In this document: positions 19,726 to 28,578 of the stretch, piece after piece
Layout: the number at the start of each line of letters is the position of its first letter
Numbering within the stretch: position 1 is the stretch's first letter
Source: an uncultured Akkermansia sp.
GTDB taxonomy: Bacteria; Verrucomicrobiota; Verrucomicrobiia; Verrucomicrobiales; Akkermansiaceae
DNA: 32,445 nucleotides
NCBI GenBank assembly: GCA_949296365.1
Contig: CASFPZ010000027.1
Span: 1-32,445, forward strand
Direction of reading: 5' to 3'
Notes under the pieces: generated by a model
The model's input: the letters and a program-made list of their open reading frames with translations, nothing else
What the model was told of the DNA's origin: nothing
Database searches by the model: none
Made by a program: the position numbers and the translations under genes

Positions 19726-21474
19726 TTACTCTTGGTATCTATAAATGTAAGTGAGAGTTAAAGGAGCACCTCCTCCGGGCAAGTCAACTTTCCATTTAAT
19801 CCGACTTTCTGGATTGTTAGAATAAGAACCAGGTCGAGCCAGAGTTTCGCAGATTCCTCCTTCAGAGGCAGATTGAGCCGTTCCGAGAATCTTTTTAGTA
19901 ATCTCCAGAGTTTTTCGTTCTTTCGAGAGATTGCGGAGTTCAATCGAACCATACACAACATTAATAATGGGCGTCTTTTTGTACTGCGGATCGACACCTA
20001 TAACTTGAGTTTGCTGCAAAGATGAGGTCTGATCCTGGGTTTGTTTCTTATCTTGAGCACTCGCAACAGGGTCTTCTCTACGGCGTTCGACAACTTTTTC
20101 CGAATGATCAGCCATAATGTCTGAGGCCAAAGTAATAGGAATCGTGGCCGATTCACCTGCGGCAGTAAATGGGATTACACCTTGCCCGGCAAAATCTTTT
20201 TTACTGATCAATTCGACCACACCATTTGTCCATGGTGTATTTGAAGTGTTCTCCAAACGAATACAATGCCAAATATTGACCAAAGAGTCATTATCCCCTA
20301 AATGAGCAGACGACGAATACGTTGCCGTTACCGGGATATCCCATGTATACACAGTCTGGTAAGGGACTTCAACAGAAAACAGCGGAAAAGCCACTGTCGC
20401 ACCTCGCTTACTCGAAAACTGCTTGACGGGATAGTGATACAAATCCTCCACCTTCATCACTTTAGATGGGGCTTTTAAGGAATTCGTATCAGCCCCAGCA
20501 CTCATCGCATAACTCACGGCTTCTCTGGATATTCTCTTACGGTAAGCCAAAGGTCGCGGTCGTTCCTCATTATTATTGCCTATACCTAATTTTGCCAGGA
20601 AATCAGCCATATTGGTCTGCATGGCTAAGGGAGAGGGAATGCCCGAGGTCTGTAGATCCGGCGTTCCCGTAATCAAGTCAAGATGAACATTCTCCAAATC
20701 CATCAATTCGTTCATGACAGTTGCCTTCACCGACAAAACACCCTTGTCTGCCGCACCCATCTCCAACCGATACGATGGCACCCAGGAAATTCCCCATGTC
20801 ATGCACGAGGCCGTCAAAACACAATCAGGCGTTGGTTTTTCTAGATTAAGTTCTACCACCGGCTTCCACGTTGTCCGTTTAGGTAACAACAAGTTCGAAC
20901 CAGCAAACTCCAGCTGAATGACTTCCGAATCAGCCACAACAACAATTCCAGACGGCGTACGAACAGCTAAGTACGAATTTCCAGTTCCGTTCCTCGGATA
21001 ATTTCCAACCTGATGGACCTCTTCTCCAATAATTTGGGAAGGGAATGGATCTGACTCTGGCGGCCGAGTATCAATCACTGTTCCCTCAAAACTCCCATTC
21101 TTCGTCACCACACGCACCTTCGAATCCGGATTAGCACGTGCAAAATCAGCCATTGTTGCAGTCAGAGAGTTTGATTCATATTTTTTCAATGAACTGACAA
21201 AGCAAGAAATCTTGGCAGGAGACGCAGCTGACATCCAGAAAGTGCCAAAAGTAGGGACAGGAAGGTTGTGAATTTCCATTGCTGCGCTTTTGCCTGTTTT
21301 CCCGCGAAGCGTCACATATCCATAACCATTCTTGAACAACGACACGCGCACGGGATCCAACTTCACCTGCTCACGCTCTTGCTGCGCCACCGCCTCGGAA
21401 ACAATCCCGGTTGCCGCAATTAACCCCATCGCCAGTATCGTCGAAAAACGAAAATTTATCATACTTTTCACCAT
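19726..21474 (-). CDS. Secreted DUF4139-type protein of unknown function
   Basis: A 582-residue protein with an N-terminal signal peptide (hydrophobic stretch to about residue 30, AVAQQ). The body resembles DUF4139 proteins: an early strand-rich part, the motif MTWGISWVPSYRLEM with a following V.NELMDLENVHLDLITGTPD (the family's typical W-P-Y and N-DLE-V-L-TG pattern), and a C-terminal beta-rich region ending LTLTYIYRY. A low-complexity Gln-rich stretch (near residues 470-490) separates the last two parts. The family has no known catalytic activity; periplasmic or envelope location is inferred from the signal peptide. It starts 91 bp after trmB on the same strand, so co-transcription is possible but not certain. 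Confidence 0.7.
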   Translation of the reverse strand: MVKSMINFRFSTILAMGLIAATGIVSEAVAQQEREQVKLDPVRVSLFKNGYGYVTLRGKTGKSAAMEIHNLPVPTFGTFWMSAASPAKISCFVSSLKKYESNSLTATMADFARANPDSKVRVVTKNGSFEGTVIDTRPPESDPFPSQIIGEEVHQVGNYPRNGTGNSYLAVRTPSGIVVVADSEVIQLEFAGSNLLLPKRTTWKPVVELNLEKPTPDCVLTASCMTWGISWVPSYRLEMGAADKGVLSVKATVMNELMDLENVHLDLITGTPDLQTSGIPSPLAMQTNMADFLAKLGIGNNNEERPRPLAYRKRISREAVSYAMSAGADTNSLKAPSKVMKVEDLYHYPVKQFSSKRGATVAFPLFSVEVPYQTVYTWDIPVTATYSSSAHLGDNDSLVNIWHCIRLENTSNTPWTNGVVELISKKDFAGQGVIPFTAAGESATIPITLASDIMADHSEKVVERRREDPVASAQDKKQTQDQTSSLQQTQVIGVDPQYKKTPIINVVYGSIELRNLSKERKTLEITKKILGTAQSASEGGICETLARPGSYSNNPESRIKWKVDLPGGGAPLTLTYIYRYQE

Positions 21475-21565
21475 AGCAACCGTCCCCAGCTTGTCAACCA
21501 GGAAAGATGTTTTCCCACGGTTCGGACTGTATCCATTGCTTATTGAGGTCTGAAAACAAAAAATA

Positions 21566-22177
21566 TCATGATTTTTTTACGAACCTTGCCCTGTAAATGG
21601 GCTTGCCCATCTTTTCCCAATGTAATTGGAAATCTGTCTTAGGATAAAAGAAATCTTCATCTTTCCACTCGCAACGATCAAACAACCCACTGCGAGCGAA
21701 ATGATCCAACACCCACTCAAAATACTCATCGTGGTCAGTTTTAAACAGAACCTCCCCACCATCCGACAACACACGATGCAAGGCCGACATCACTCTATCT
21801 TGAATCAAACGATTCTTGTGATGCCTAGTCTTCGGCCATGGATCAGGACATAAATAATGCAGTCGGGAAATCACTCCTGCTTCAAGAAACCACTCCAAAA
21901 AATATGAACTTTCAATACGCAGCACTCGTACATTCTGCAACCCATATTTTTGAATTTGGGAGCACACTTTACGGACTCGCCCCAACAACTTCTCTACCCC
22001 AAGGAAATGTCGTTCTGGATAATGCTTCGCCATCTGCAACAAAAATCCGCCATCGCCACACCCTAAATCTACCTCAAATGGTTCTGGTTTACCAAAAATA
22101 TCCATTGCCCCATGACGGCAGAAAAAATCTTCTGGGACATATCCAGCTGAGTAAATGTCAGAAAGGTCGACAGACAT
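21566..22177 (-). CDS. trmB: tRNA (guanine-N7-)-methyltransferase
   Basis: TrmB uses S-adenosylmethionine to form 7-methylguanosine at position 46 in the variable loop of tRNAs. The 203-residue protein has the SAM-binding motif EVDLGCGDGG (35-44), the hallmark PDPWPKTRHHKNRL (111-124) and the C-terminal substrate motif TDFQLHWEKMGKPIYRARF. It is a short, single-domain cytoplasmic enzyme of normal size. No Shine-Dalgarno sequence is seen before the ATG. Confidence 0.95.
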   Translation of the reverse strand: MSVDLSDIYSAGYVPEDFFCRHGAMDIFGKPEPFEVDLGCGDGGFLLQMAKHYPERHFLGVEKLLGRVRKVCSQIQKYGLQNVRVLRIESSYFLEWFLEAGVISRLHYLCPDPWPKTRHHKNRLIQDRVMSALHRVLSDGGEVLFKTDHDEYFEWVLDHFARSGLFDRCEWKDEDFFYPKTDFQLHWEKMGKPIYRARFVKKS

Positions 22178-22297
22178 AATTCAACAGACCGGCACGGTGC
22201 TAAAATTTCGAGACCATGTCAAACAGGAAACCCCTCATACAGTCAGTTTAGTAGTTTTTCTATTGAAGCAGAGTCTGAAGCGTTTTATGCATATTGT

Positions 22298-22807
22298 ATG
22301 ATGCAGACAAGATGCCCTCTCATCTGTTTTCTCGTTTTAGCAGTAGGCCTAATAGGTTCTTGTACCACAGTTCCTTCAGGAGATTACCAAGGCTACATGA
22401 CTCGTCCTTACAAAATCCGAGGGAAGCGCTACGTTCCCATGAGTGTCGACCAGGCGCTGTACTTCACTCAAATCGGTACAGCTTCGTACTACGACGAATC
22501 GTGGTTTTGGGGTCTCTCTAGCGGTACCACAGCCATTGGAGAAAGCGTTCACCCTTGGCACCTGCAAGCAGCCCACCCCTATCTTCCCTTACCCTGCGAA
22601 GCTCGAGTTACCTCACTCAGCAACGGTAAATCTGTTCGTGTAAGAATCAATGACCGTGGACCATTTACAAAAAACAGAATCATTGACCTCAGCCCGGCTG
22701 CAGCAGAAGAACTTGACTTCAAACACCACGGCCTCGAGAAAGTCCGAGTAGAAGTACTCTCCGTTGGCGACGGCAAATGGAAACGCAAAAGCCCCATCTT
22801 CCAATAA
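22298..22807 (+). CDS. rlpA: RlpA-like double-psi beta-barrel lipoprotein
   Basis: A 169-residue protein beginning with a lipoprotein signal (LAVGLIGSC, acylated Cys22). The rest is one double-psi beta-barrel domain: GTASYYDESWFWG, HLQAAHPYLPLPCEARVTSL, NGKSVRVRINDRGPF and RIIDLSPAAAEEL are the family pattern. RlpA proteins sit in the outer membrane at the division septum; some are lytic transglycosylases acting on peptidoglycan strands without stem peptides. The usual C-terminal SPOR domain is absent, so septal targeting by SPOR is not expected, and enzyme activity is only inferred. The ATG has no Shine-Dalgarno; the next codon is a second ATG. A terminator follows at 22986. Confidence 0.88.
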   Translation: MMQTRCPLICFLVLAVGLIGSCTTVPSGDYQGYMTRPYKIRGKRYVPMSVDQALYFTQIGTASYYDESWFWGLSSGTTAIGESVHPWHLQAAHPYLPLPCEARVTSLSNGKSVRVRINDRGPFTKNRIIDLSPAAAEELDFKHHGLEKVRVEVLSVGDGKWKRKSPIFQ

Positions 22808-22985
22808 CGTCTTTTTCCTTTGGCGCCAATTATTTCCGTTTGTTGAGTCGAATACACGTTAGGTCGCTGATTCTCTGTATTGCAGAAGCCATGTACAATG
22901 CGACGTACAATAACCCCCTATCATTTTCAACAAGGGAATGTCCTGTTCTCTATCCATTGACTAATTCCTTTTCCTTGAAAAAATT

Positions 22986-23021
22986 GAGGGGGAAATATGC
23001 GCTTTTTCCCCCCTCTTTTTT
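22986..23021. terminator. Bidirectional terminator between rlpA and GH43 gene
   Basis: GAGGGGGAAA (22986-22995) pairs with TTTCCCCCCTC (23005-23015, one bulged C), followed by TTTTTT on the plus strand. On the minus strand the same stem is followed by AATTTTTT, so it can end both rlpA and the convergent GH43 gene. The rest of 22808-22985 holds nothing recognisable. Confidence 0.85.
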
Positions 23022-23037
23022 GGGGCAGTGTTCGTAC

Positions 23038-24192
23038 TTAAGATTTTGGTAAACTCCACTCGTCTTTCCACTCGATCACCATTTGGTGTCCTTCCCATTT
23101 GATGGGAAGCCATATATACCGACCATCAATTGCATTGTCTGGTCTCCATTGGTCACCAATAAAAATATAGTCAGTAGCTCCCGATGGACGCGTTACAGGT
23201 AAAATGTACGTACTCTGCCCACCAAAAGTTTTTTCAGCATTCGGCCCTACGCAAGGGTTCTTCAACTCCGTCCACGGTCCCATGATATTAGCGGCATAGG
23301 CTGAGCGAGCAGTATTCGGCGCCCACCCAGTACAACCAGACATGACCATGTAATAATACCCGTCTTTCTTGCAAATAGCTGGAGCTTCCATAAAACGCCC
23401 AGGGAATACGCGAACAAATTTTCCCGAATGCCGCGTATAATCATCAGTCAATTCAGCGATGTGCATTGTTCCATTGTCTTCTGACGCAAAAATGTGGTAG
23501 GCTTTACCATCGGTATCGACAAACAAAGTCATGTCTCGCTCCATCTGTCCTTTTTCGAAATCACGTTTGAACATAGCGTACTCGTTCATCCCCGGCGGAT
23601 AACTACTCGAATTCAATACTGGTGGTTTGGGTGGATTTTCCATTGTTTTCTCCGCCTCCGCCATATTCATCGGCCATTTGCCAGCATTGGCCCGCATAGC
23701 ATGCAAGAACTTGTAAGGACCAGTCACCTTGTCACTAACAGCCACCCCACTTATAGCATCGCTGTACCCTCGGCCCTTGCGTTCCAAATGGAACCACATA
23801 ACGTATTTTCCCGTCTTTTTATTATAAATGACTTTAGGACGTTCGAGAATGCATTCGCGAGCAATAGGACTATTGGGATCATCCTCCACCGCTAACACTA
23901 CCCCCTCGTTCTTCCAATTGTACAAATCAGTTGAAGAATAACACCGTACTCCAACATGGGCCACATTACCCGCCGTTCCCTCAATCTTGTGTTCGCCAAA
24001 CCAATAGTAAGTTTTACCGACTTGCAAAAATCCCGGTCCATGAGCATTGATGTGTACGCCTTGGTCGTCCGGCCATATTTTCCCTGGCAAAAATGATGTT
24101 CTTTGTTTCAGGATTTGTTGTTCAGCAGCTAAGCATGGCAATACCAATCCAACTGCTATCATCAATAATGTGCGTCTTGCTATAGTCGTCAT
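23038..24192 (-). CDS. Secreted GH43-family glycoside hydrolase, galactanase-like
   Basis: A 384-residue secreted protein (signal peptide about 1-23, ending CLAAE). Its five-bladed propeller motifs are those of a GH43 branch I recall from exo-beta-1,3-galactanase-like proteins: HINAHGPGFLQVGKTYYWFGE, ILERPKVIYNKKTGKYVMWFH, RDMTLFVDTDGKAYHIFASE, FMEAPAICKKDGYYYMVMSG and GGQSTYILPV. In that branch (GH43_24 and relatives) the usual catalytic Asp base is missing, and a Gln has been proposed to act as base; here the first-blade Asp is indeed not in its normal place and a Gln occurs in GGQST. The subfamily and substrate (galactan side chains) are inferred. It is a single-gene unit on the minus strand. 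Confidence 0.85.
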   Translation of the reverse strand: MTTIARRTLLMIAVGLVLPCLAAEQQILKQRTSFLPGKIWPDDQGVHINAHGPGFLQVGKTYYWFGEHKIEGTAGNVAHVGVRCYSSTDLYNWKNEGVVLAVEDDPNSPIARECILERPKVIYNKKTGKYVMWFHLERKGRGYSDAISGVAVSDKVTGPYKFLHAMRANAGKWPMNMAEAEKTMENPPKPPVLNSSSYPPGMNEYAMFKRDFEKGQMERDMTLFVDTDGKAYHIFASEDNGTMHIAELTDDYTRHSGKFVRVFPGRFMEAPAICKKDGYYYMVMSGCTGWAPNTARSAYAANIMGPWTELKNPCVGPNAEKTFGGQSTYILPVTRPSGATDYIFIGDQWRPDNAIDGRYIWLPIKWEGHQMVIEWKDEWSLPKS

Positions 24193-24241
24193 TGCCCTTA
24201 TATACTCAATTCCGCCTCACATTCTTTCAAAAGGAGTCCTC

Positions 24242-24292
24242 ATGTCTAACCCACAACACAAATTCATTGCGTCAACCGGAACCCTCCTATAG
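24242..24292 (+). CDS. Possible 16-residue leader peptide before nfeD
   Basis: ATG at 24242 is preceded at normal distance by AAGGAG (24231-24236), the best Shine-Dalgarno sequence seen in the window. The frame encodes MSNPQHKFIASTGTLL and stops at TAG (24290-24292), 12 nt before the nfeD ATG. It might be a regulatory leader peptide or couple translation to nfeD. Its short size makes chance possible. Confidence 0.3.
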   Translation: MSNPQHKFIASTGTLL

Positions 24293-24304
24293 GATACTGA
24301 TATT

Positions 24305-25780
24305 ATGAATTGGTGGAAGCATCTTTTGTTGCCATTCTTCTTATTTCTGGGACTGGCGACAATTTCTTACGGGGAAAAATTGGGGGATTATGCCAATAAA
24401 ATTGTCGTCATCCCTATTGAAGAAAATTCTCTTAGTAGTCCCCAGGGATTTGGTTTTATCAACCGGACTCTCAAACGAGCCAGCGAAGAAAACGCCAGTG
24501 CCGTCGTCTTTGATCTTAATACGCCTGGAGGCCTTGCTTGGGAAACGTCCGATCTCATGATGAAAAGCCTCTATCGGCTTGACATCCCATCGTTTGCTTA
24601 TGTCAACCCACGAGCTATGTCAGCTGGCGCCCTCTTGGCAGTTTCTTGCGATGCCATCTATATGTCTCCAGTTTCTTCAATCGGCGCAGCCGGCCTCGTC
24701 TCGAGCAATGGAGAACAACTCGACCCCATGGTACGAGAAAAAGCCGAAAGCGCATTCACAGCCTTCACCCGAGCCGTTGTCAAAAAGAAAAATCACAATG
24801 TCGAACTCGTCCAAGCTATGATGTTGCCCGCTGAAAAAGATATGACGTTCGGGAATATCAAATTATCTAAAGGAAAAATCCTGACCCTCACTGGAGAAGA
24901 AGCAACCTCTCTGGGGCCAGACGGCAAGCCGCTCCTAGCCAAAGGAATCGTCAATAATATCCAGGAACTCCTCGACAAAGAGGGTAATATAAGTGGTTCC
25001 ATCGTCATAGCAAAACCTACAGCCTTCGAATCTTTCGCGCTGTGGATTGCTCGTTTGTCCCCTCTGCTCATTCTCGTAGGAATCGGCCTCATCTACCTAG
25101 AAATGCACACGCCCGGTTGGGGGCTCGCCGGTACATTAGCTGTCGTCGTCTTCACATTGTTTTTCTTTGGAAACAACATTGCAGGCAATCTCGCAGGCTA
25201 CGAAACAATAGCTATGTTCATTGTTGGAGCTATTCTGTTAATTATAGAACTTTTCGTCTTGCCTGGCACTTTTATCATTGGGTTCGCTGGTACAATACTA
25301 ATTGTTTTGGCGTTATTCAGCGGCATGATATCCAGTTTCGATTTTGAACGTTTTATGGCTGATGGCTGGTCTCTGTCTGGCTTTTTCGCACTCGCCTACC
25401 GTCCGTTCCTCAATCTGACCATTGGCCTTACTGGAGGTTTCATCCTCGTTATGATCATGATCAAATACATGCCAGCTTTGCCATTCCTACGGTCAGTAGC
25501 AAATCAATCCATTAGCGGTGGTAGCGAATCCGGTGGCGCTATCGGAACCACTTGTCACTCCATCAATGTAGGCGACATCGGCATCTCTATCACCCAACTC
25601 TGTCCCAATGGTAAAATTGACGTCCATGGCATCATTGCCGAAGCTCGCGTACAACATGGTATTCTGCACATTGGTACGCCGGTCCGCGTCATCGATAAAC
25701 AAGCATTCAACCTCATTGTCGAAGCACATCATACTCCCCAATCTTCCATTACTGCTACGGAAGTCAAAGAAAGCAAATGA
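24305..25780 (+). CDS. nfeD: NfeD-family membrane serine protease (ClpP class)
   Basis: A 491-residue inner-membrane protein. After a signal peptide (about 1-23), a ClpP-like protease domain contains DLNTPGGLAWETSDLM, the nucleophile Ser106 in PRAMSAGALLA, and a Lys146 40 residues later, matching the Ser-Lys dyad of the archaeal 1510-N protease. Four or five hydrophobic segments follow (about 245-390: LLILVGIGLIYLEM, TLAVVVFTLFFFG, IAMFIVGAILLIIELFVL and others). A C-terminal NfeD OB-fold (about 420-475, VGDIGISITQLCPNGKID) ends it. The family is linked to degradation of stomatin/flotillin-type membrane proteins and membrane quality control; no stomatin gene is visible next to it. rimO follows after 59 bp on the same strand. 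Confidence 0.92.
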   Translation: MNWWKHLLLPFFLFLGLATISYGEKLGDYANKIVVIPIEENSLSSPQGFGFINRTLKRASEENASAVVFDLNTPGGLAWETSDLMMKSLYRLDIPSFAYVNPRAMSAGALLAVSCDAIYMSPVSSIGAAGLVSSNGEQLDPMVREKAESAFTAFTRAVVKKKNHNVELVQAMMLPAEKDMTFGNIKLSKGKILTLTGEEATSLGPDGKPLLAKGIVNNIQELLDKEGNISGSIVIAKPTAFESFALWIARLSPLLILVGIGLIYLEMHTPGWGLAGTLAVVVFTLFFFGNNIAGNLAGYETIAMFIVGAILLIIELFVLPGTFIIGFAGTILIVLALFSGMISSFDFERFMADGWSLSGFFALAYRPFLNLTIGLTGGFILVMIMIKYMPALPFLRSVANQSISGGSESGGAIGTTCHSINVGDIGISITQLCPNGKIDVHGIIAEARVQHGILHIGTPVRVIDKQAFNLIVEAHHTPQSSITATEVKESK

Positions 25781-25839
25781 ATCTCATCGTTGGAATTCCA
25801 TTGACAAGTTGAGCCGTATCCTCTCTATTTTCTCACGCC

Positions 25840-27207
25840 ATGCCTGTTACCGTTGGTTTTATTTCTCTTGGTTGTGCCAAAAACCTCAATGATTCCGAAG
25901 TCATGCTGGGATCTTTGCGAAATGCCGGAATGACCATTACCGATGAACCCGATCTAGCCGATGTCGTTGTTATCAACACTTGTTCGTTCATTGACAAAGC
26001 CAAGCAAGAATCCATCGACACGATCCTAGGCGTCGTTGAAGCCAGAGAACGAGGCGAATACCCAAAAGATCAAAAACTCATCGTAGCAGGTTGCCTCGCT
26101 CAGCGTTTCTCTCACGAATTGCCCGACCTCCTACCTGAGGTCAACGCTTTCATTGGCCTCGACCAAATTACTCAATTACCAGACGTCATTCGCCAAGTCC
26201 TAGGCGGCACGCTTGACAACCGTTCATTTGTCTCTCCCAAATCTACTTACATACCCGACTACAATACTCCTCGCTATAGGCTGACACCACGGCATTCCGC
26301 CTATATCAAGATTGCTGAAGGTTGCAATCACACGTGTACATTCTGTGTCATTCCGCAAATCCGAGGACGCCATCGCAGTCGGTCTCTGGATAGTGTCGTA
26401 CGCGAAGCTGCTATGCTCATCCAATCTGGAGTCAAAGAAATCAATCTCATCGCCCAAGACTCTACCTACTTTGGCATGGATCGCTGGCAAGGCGCCAACC
26501 ACGCCACCCCTCGCAGCAGGGTTGACTCCACAAAAGGAGAATCCCTGGCTTCACTCATACGCGCCCTGCACTCCATCCCAGGAGATTTTTGGATCCGCAT
26601 CCTTTACACGCATCCTGCACACTGGAGTGATGAACTAATCCAGACGATAGTCGATTGCCCTAAAGTTGCTCGTTATATCGACATCCCCCTCCAGCACATA
26701 TCTGACAACATGCTGAAAACTATGCAACGCCAGACAGACGGCGTCTACATTCGCAACCTCCTCCGCAATATGCGAGCCAACATACCAGGATTAGCCATTC
26801 GCTCTACTTTCATCTCAGGATTTCCCGGCGAAACAGAAAACGACCACCAGGAATTGCTCGACTTCATTGAGGAATTCCGTTTCGAACGTGCTGGTGTCTT
26901 TGCCTATTCCCGCGAAGAAGGCACCCGAGCCTACAACATGCACAATCAAATACCCGAACGAGTCAAAACACGCCGAACTAACGACATCACCGAACTCCTC
27001 GCTCGTATCGCCCATGAAATCGGCCAAGAGCAAATCGGCCGTACTATCCGTGTCCTCGTCGATGCTCCTGGAATTGCTAGATCAGAATGGGATGCCCCGG
27101 ATATCGATGGGGCAGTCTCTGTGCCCAAGGAATTACCCGTAGGCGAATTTGCTAAAATCCGCGTAACCGACGCCATGGCGTACGATCTAGTGGGCGAACT
27201 GAACTAA
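25840..27207 (+). CDS. rimO: Ribosomal protein S12 methylthiotransferase
   Basis: RimO adds a methylthio group to a conserved Asp of ribosomal protein S12, using two 4Fe-4S clusters and S-adenosylmethionine. The 455-residue protein has the N-terminal cluster cysteines Cys12 (LGCAKN), Cys48 (NTCSF) and Cys85 (AGCLA). The radical SAM motif is Cys162, Cys166, Cys169 in EGCNHTCTFCVIP. A C-terminal TRAM domain (ARSEWDAPDIDGAV onwards) suits RimO better than MiaB. Around residues 211-235 (after AQDSTYFGMDRW) a short insert rich in basic and polar residues makes the protein slightly longer than typical. It lies 59 bp after nfeD and 65 bp before hisS and may share their transcript. Confidence 0.95.
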   Translation: MPVTVGFISLGCAKNLNDSEVMLGSLRNAGMTITDEPDLADVVVINTCSFIDKAKQESIDTILGVVEARERGEYPKDQKLIVAGCLAQRFSHELPDLLPEVNAFIGLDQITQLPDVIRQVLGGTLDNRSFVSPKSTYIPDYNTPRYRLTPRHSAYIKIAEGCNHTCTFCVIPQIRGRHRSRSLDSVVREAAMLIQSGVKEINLIAQDSTYFGMDRWQGANHATPRSRVDSTKGESLASLIRALHSIPGDFWIRILYTHPAHWSDELIQTIVDCPKVARYIDIPLQHISDNMLKTMQRQTDGVYIRNLLRNMRANIPGLAIRSTFISGFPGETENDHQELLDFIEEFRFERAGVFAYSREEGTRAYNMHNQIPERVKTRRTNDITELLARIAHEIGQEQIGRTIRVLVDAPGIARSEWDAPDIDGAVSVPKELPVGEFAKIRVTDAMAYDLVGELN

Positions 27208-27272
27208 CATGCGCTTGCCATTGAGTAGAAATGATGTAACCTATCTCCCCCCACACAAAAAATTCTACATTT

Positions 27273-28541
27273 ATGCCTGACGCACGTTTCCAACCATTAC
27301 CAGGATTTCGAGATTTTGCACCTGCTAGCTGTGCCGTTCGCAATTACATCTTCGATACATGGAAACAAACTGCCAAGCGTTATGGATTCGTCGAATGGGA
27401 AGCCCCTACCCTCGAATCCACCGAGCTCTACCTCAAAAAAACAGGTGGAGAACTTCCTACTCAATTATTCCGTTTTCAAGACCAGGGTGAACGTGATGTC
27501 ACCCTCCGTCCAGAACTAACTGCTTCGCTCGGTCGCATTGCTGCCGGATACCACCGTGACTACCTCAAACCCATGAAGTGGTTCGAAATTGGTTCCTGCT
27601 TCCGTTACGAAAAACCTCAAAAAGGCCGAGTCCGCGAATTTTATCAATTCAATGTCGATATTCTAGGAGAACACACCACTGGCGCCGACGCGGAACTCAT
27701 CGCCCTCGCTATCGACTGCATGCGCGACCTCGGCTTTCAACAGGGCGATTTTATCGTTCGAATTTCCGACCGTCATGCTTGGCTTCAATTCGCCCGCAAT
27801 CACGGTATCTGCGACGATCAAATTACCTCCTTTCTCGGTGTCGTCGATAAACTGGAACGCGACCGCCCAGCTGAATGCCAAGCTAAACTAGACGCCTTCG
27901 GGCTTCAGCGTGACCAACTCCTTGACTTTATTGCTAATCCTCCAGTCGGTGTCTCACCTCAGTACGATTGCCTACTCGAAGATCTGGCTGCTCGCGGCCT
28001 CGACTCATTCGTACAACTAGACCTTTCGATCGTTCGCGGCTTAGCATACTATACCGGCCTCGTCTTTGAAATTTTCGATTCTTCACGCTCACTACGCGCT
28101 ATTGCCGGAGGAGGACGTTATGATTCCCTGATTGGAGATCTTTCCAATCACGCAGTCGACATGCCAGCCACCGGATTCGCCATGGGAGATGTGGTTATTG
28201 CTCGCCTCATCGAACAGACTCCCCATGCTGCTCAGCTGATGCAACAAGCTATCGCTCAGGCTGGTTGTGAATTTTATGTTATTCAGGCTGACAACTCCAA
28301 GCGTCGCCAAGTCCTCCAAACTGTTTCACTTTTGCGCAGTCAGGGATATCGAGTCGACATGGCTCTTTCACCCATGAAGGTAGGAGCCCAATTCCAGCGA
28401 GCAGAACGCGCTGGTGCTCGTTTTGCCATTATTGTTGGCAGTAACGACAACTCCTTGGAAATTAAAAATATGAAGGATCGTTCATCTGAAATAATCCCCG
28501 CAGACCAGTTGTCTGACAAAATGGCCTCGTTAGTTCATTAA
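27273..28541 (+). CDS. hisS: Histidyl-tRNA synthetase
   Basis: It charges tRNA-His with histidine. The 422-residue length is normal. The class II core has motif 2 in SCFRYEKPQKGRVREFYQFN, and the histidine-binding signature LDLSIVRGLAYYTGLVFE and GGGRYDSLI; the C-terminal anticodon-binding domain starts near residue 325 (CEFYVIQADNSKRRQ). The start ATG has no Shine-Dalgarno sequence. It is followed by aspS after 37 bp, a pairing common in bacteria, and the two are very likely one operon. Confidence 0.97.
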   Translation: MPDARFQPLPGFRDFAPASCAVRNYIFDTWKQTAKRYGFVEWEAPTLESTELYLKKTGGELPTQLFRFQDQGERDVTLRPELTASLGRIAAGYHRDYLKPMKWFEIGSCFRYEKPQKGRVREFYQFNVDILGEHTTGADAELIALAIDCMRDLGFQQGDFIVRISDRHAWLQFARNHGICDDQITSFLGVVDKLERDRPAECQAKLDAFGLQRDQLLDFIANPPVGVSPQYDCLLEDLAARGLDSFVQLDLSIVRGLAYYTGLVFEIFDSSRSLRAIAGGGRYDSLIGDLSNHAVDMPATGFAMGDVVIARLIEQTPHAAQLMQQAIAQAGCEFYVIQADNSKRRQVLQTVSLLRSQGYRVDMALSPMKVGAQFQRAERAGARFAIIVGSNDNSLEIKNMKDRSSEIIPADQLSDKMASLVH

Positions 28542-28578
28542 TTTTTTTAACTTTTTTATTTCAACTTCCCTATTGAAC

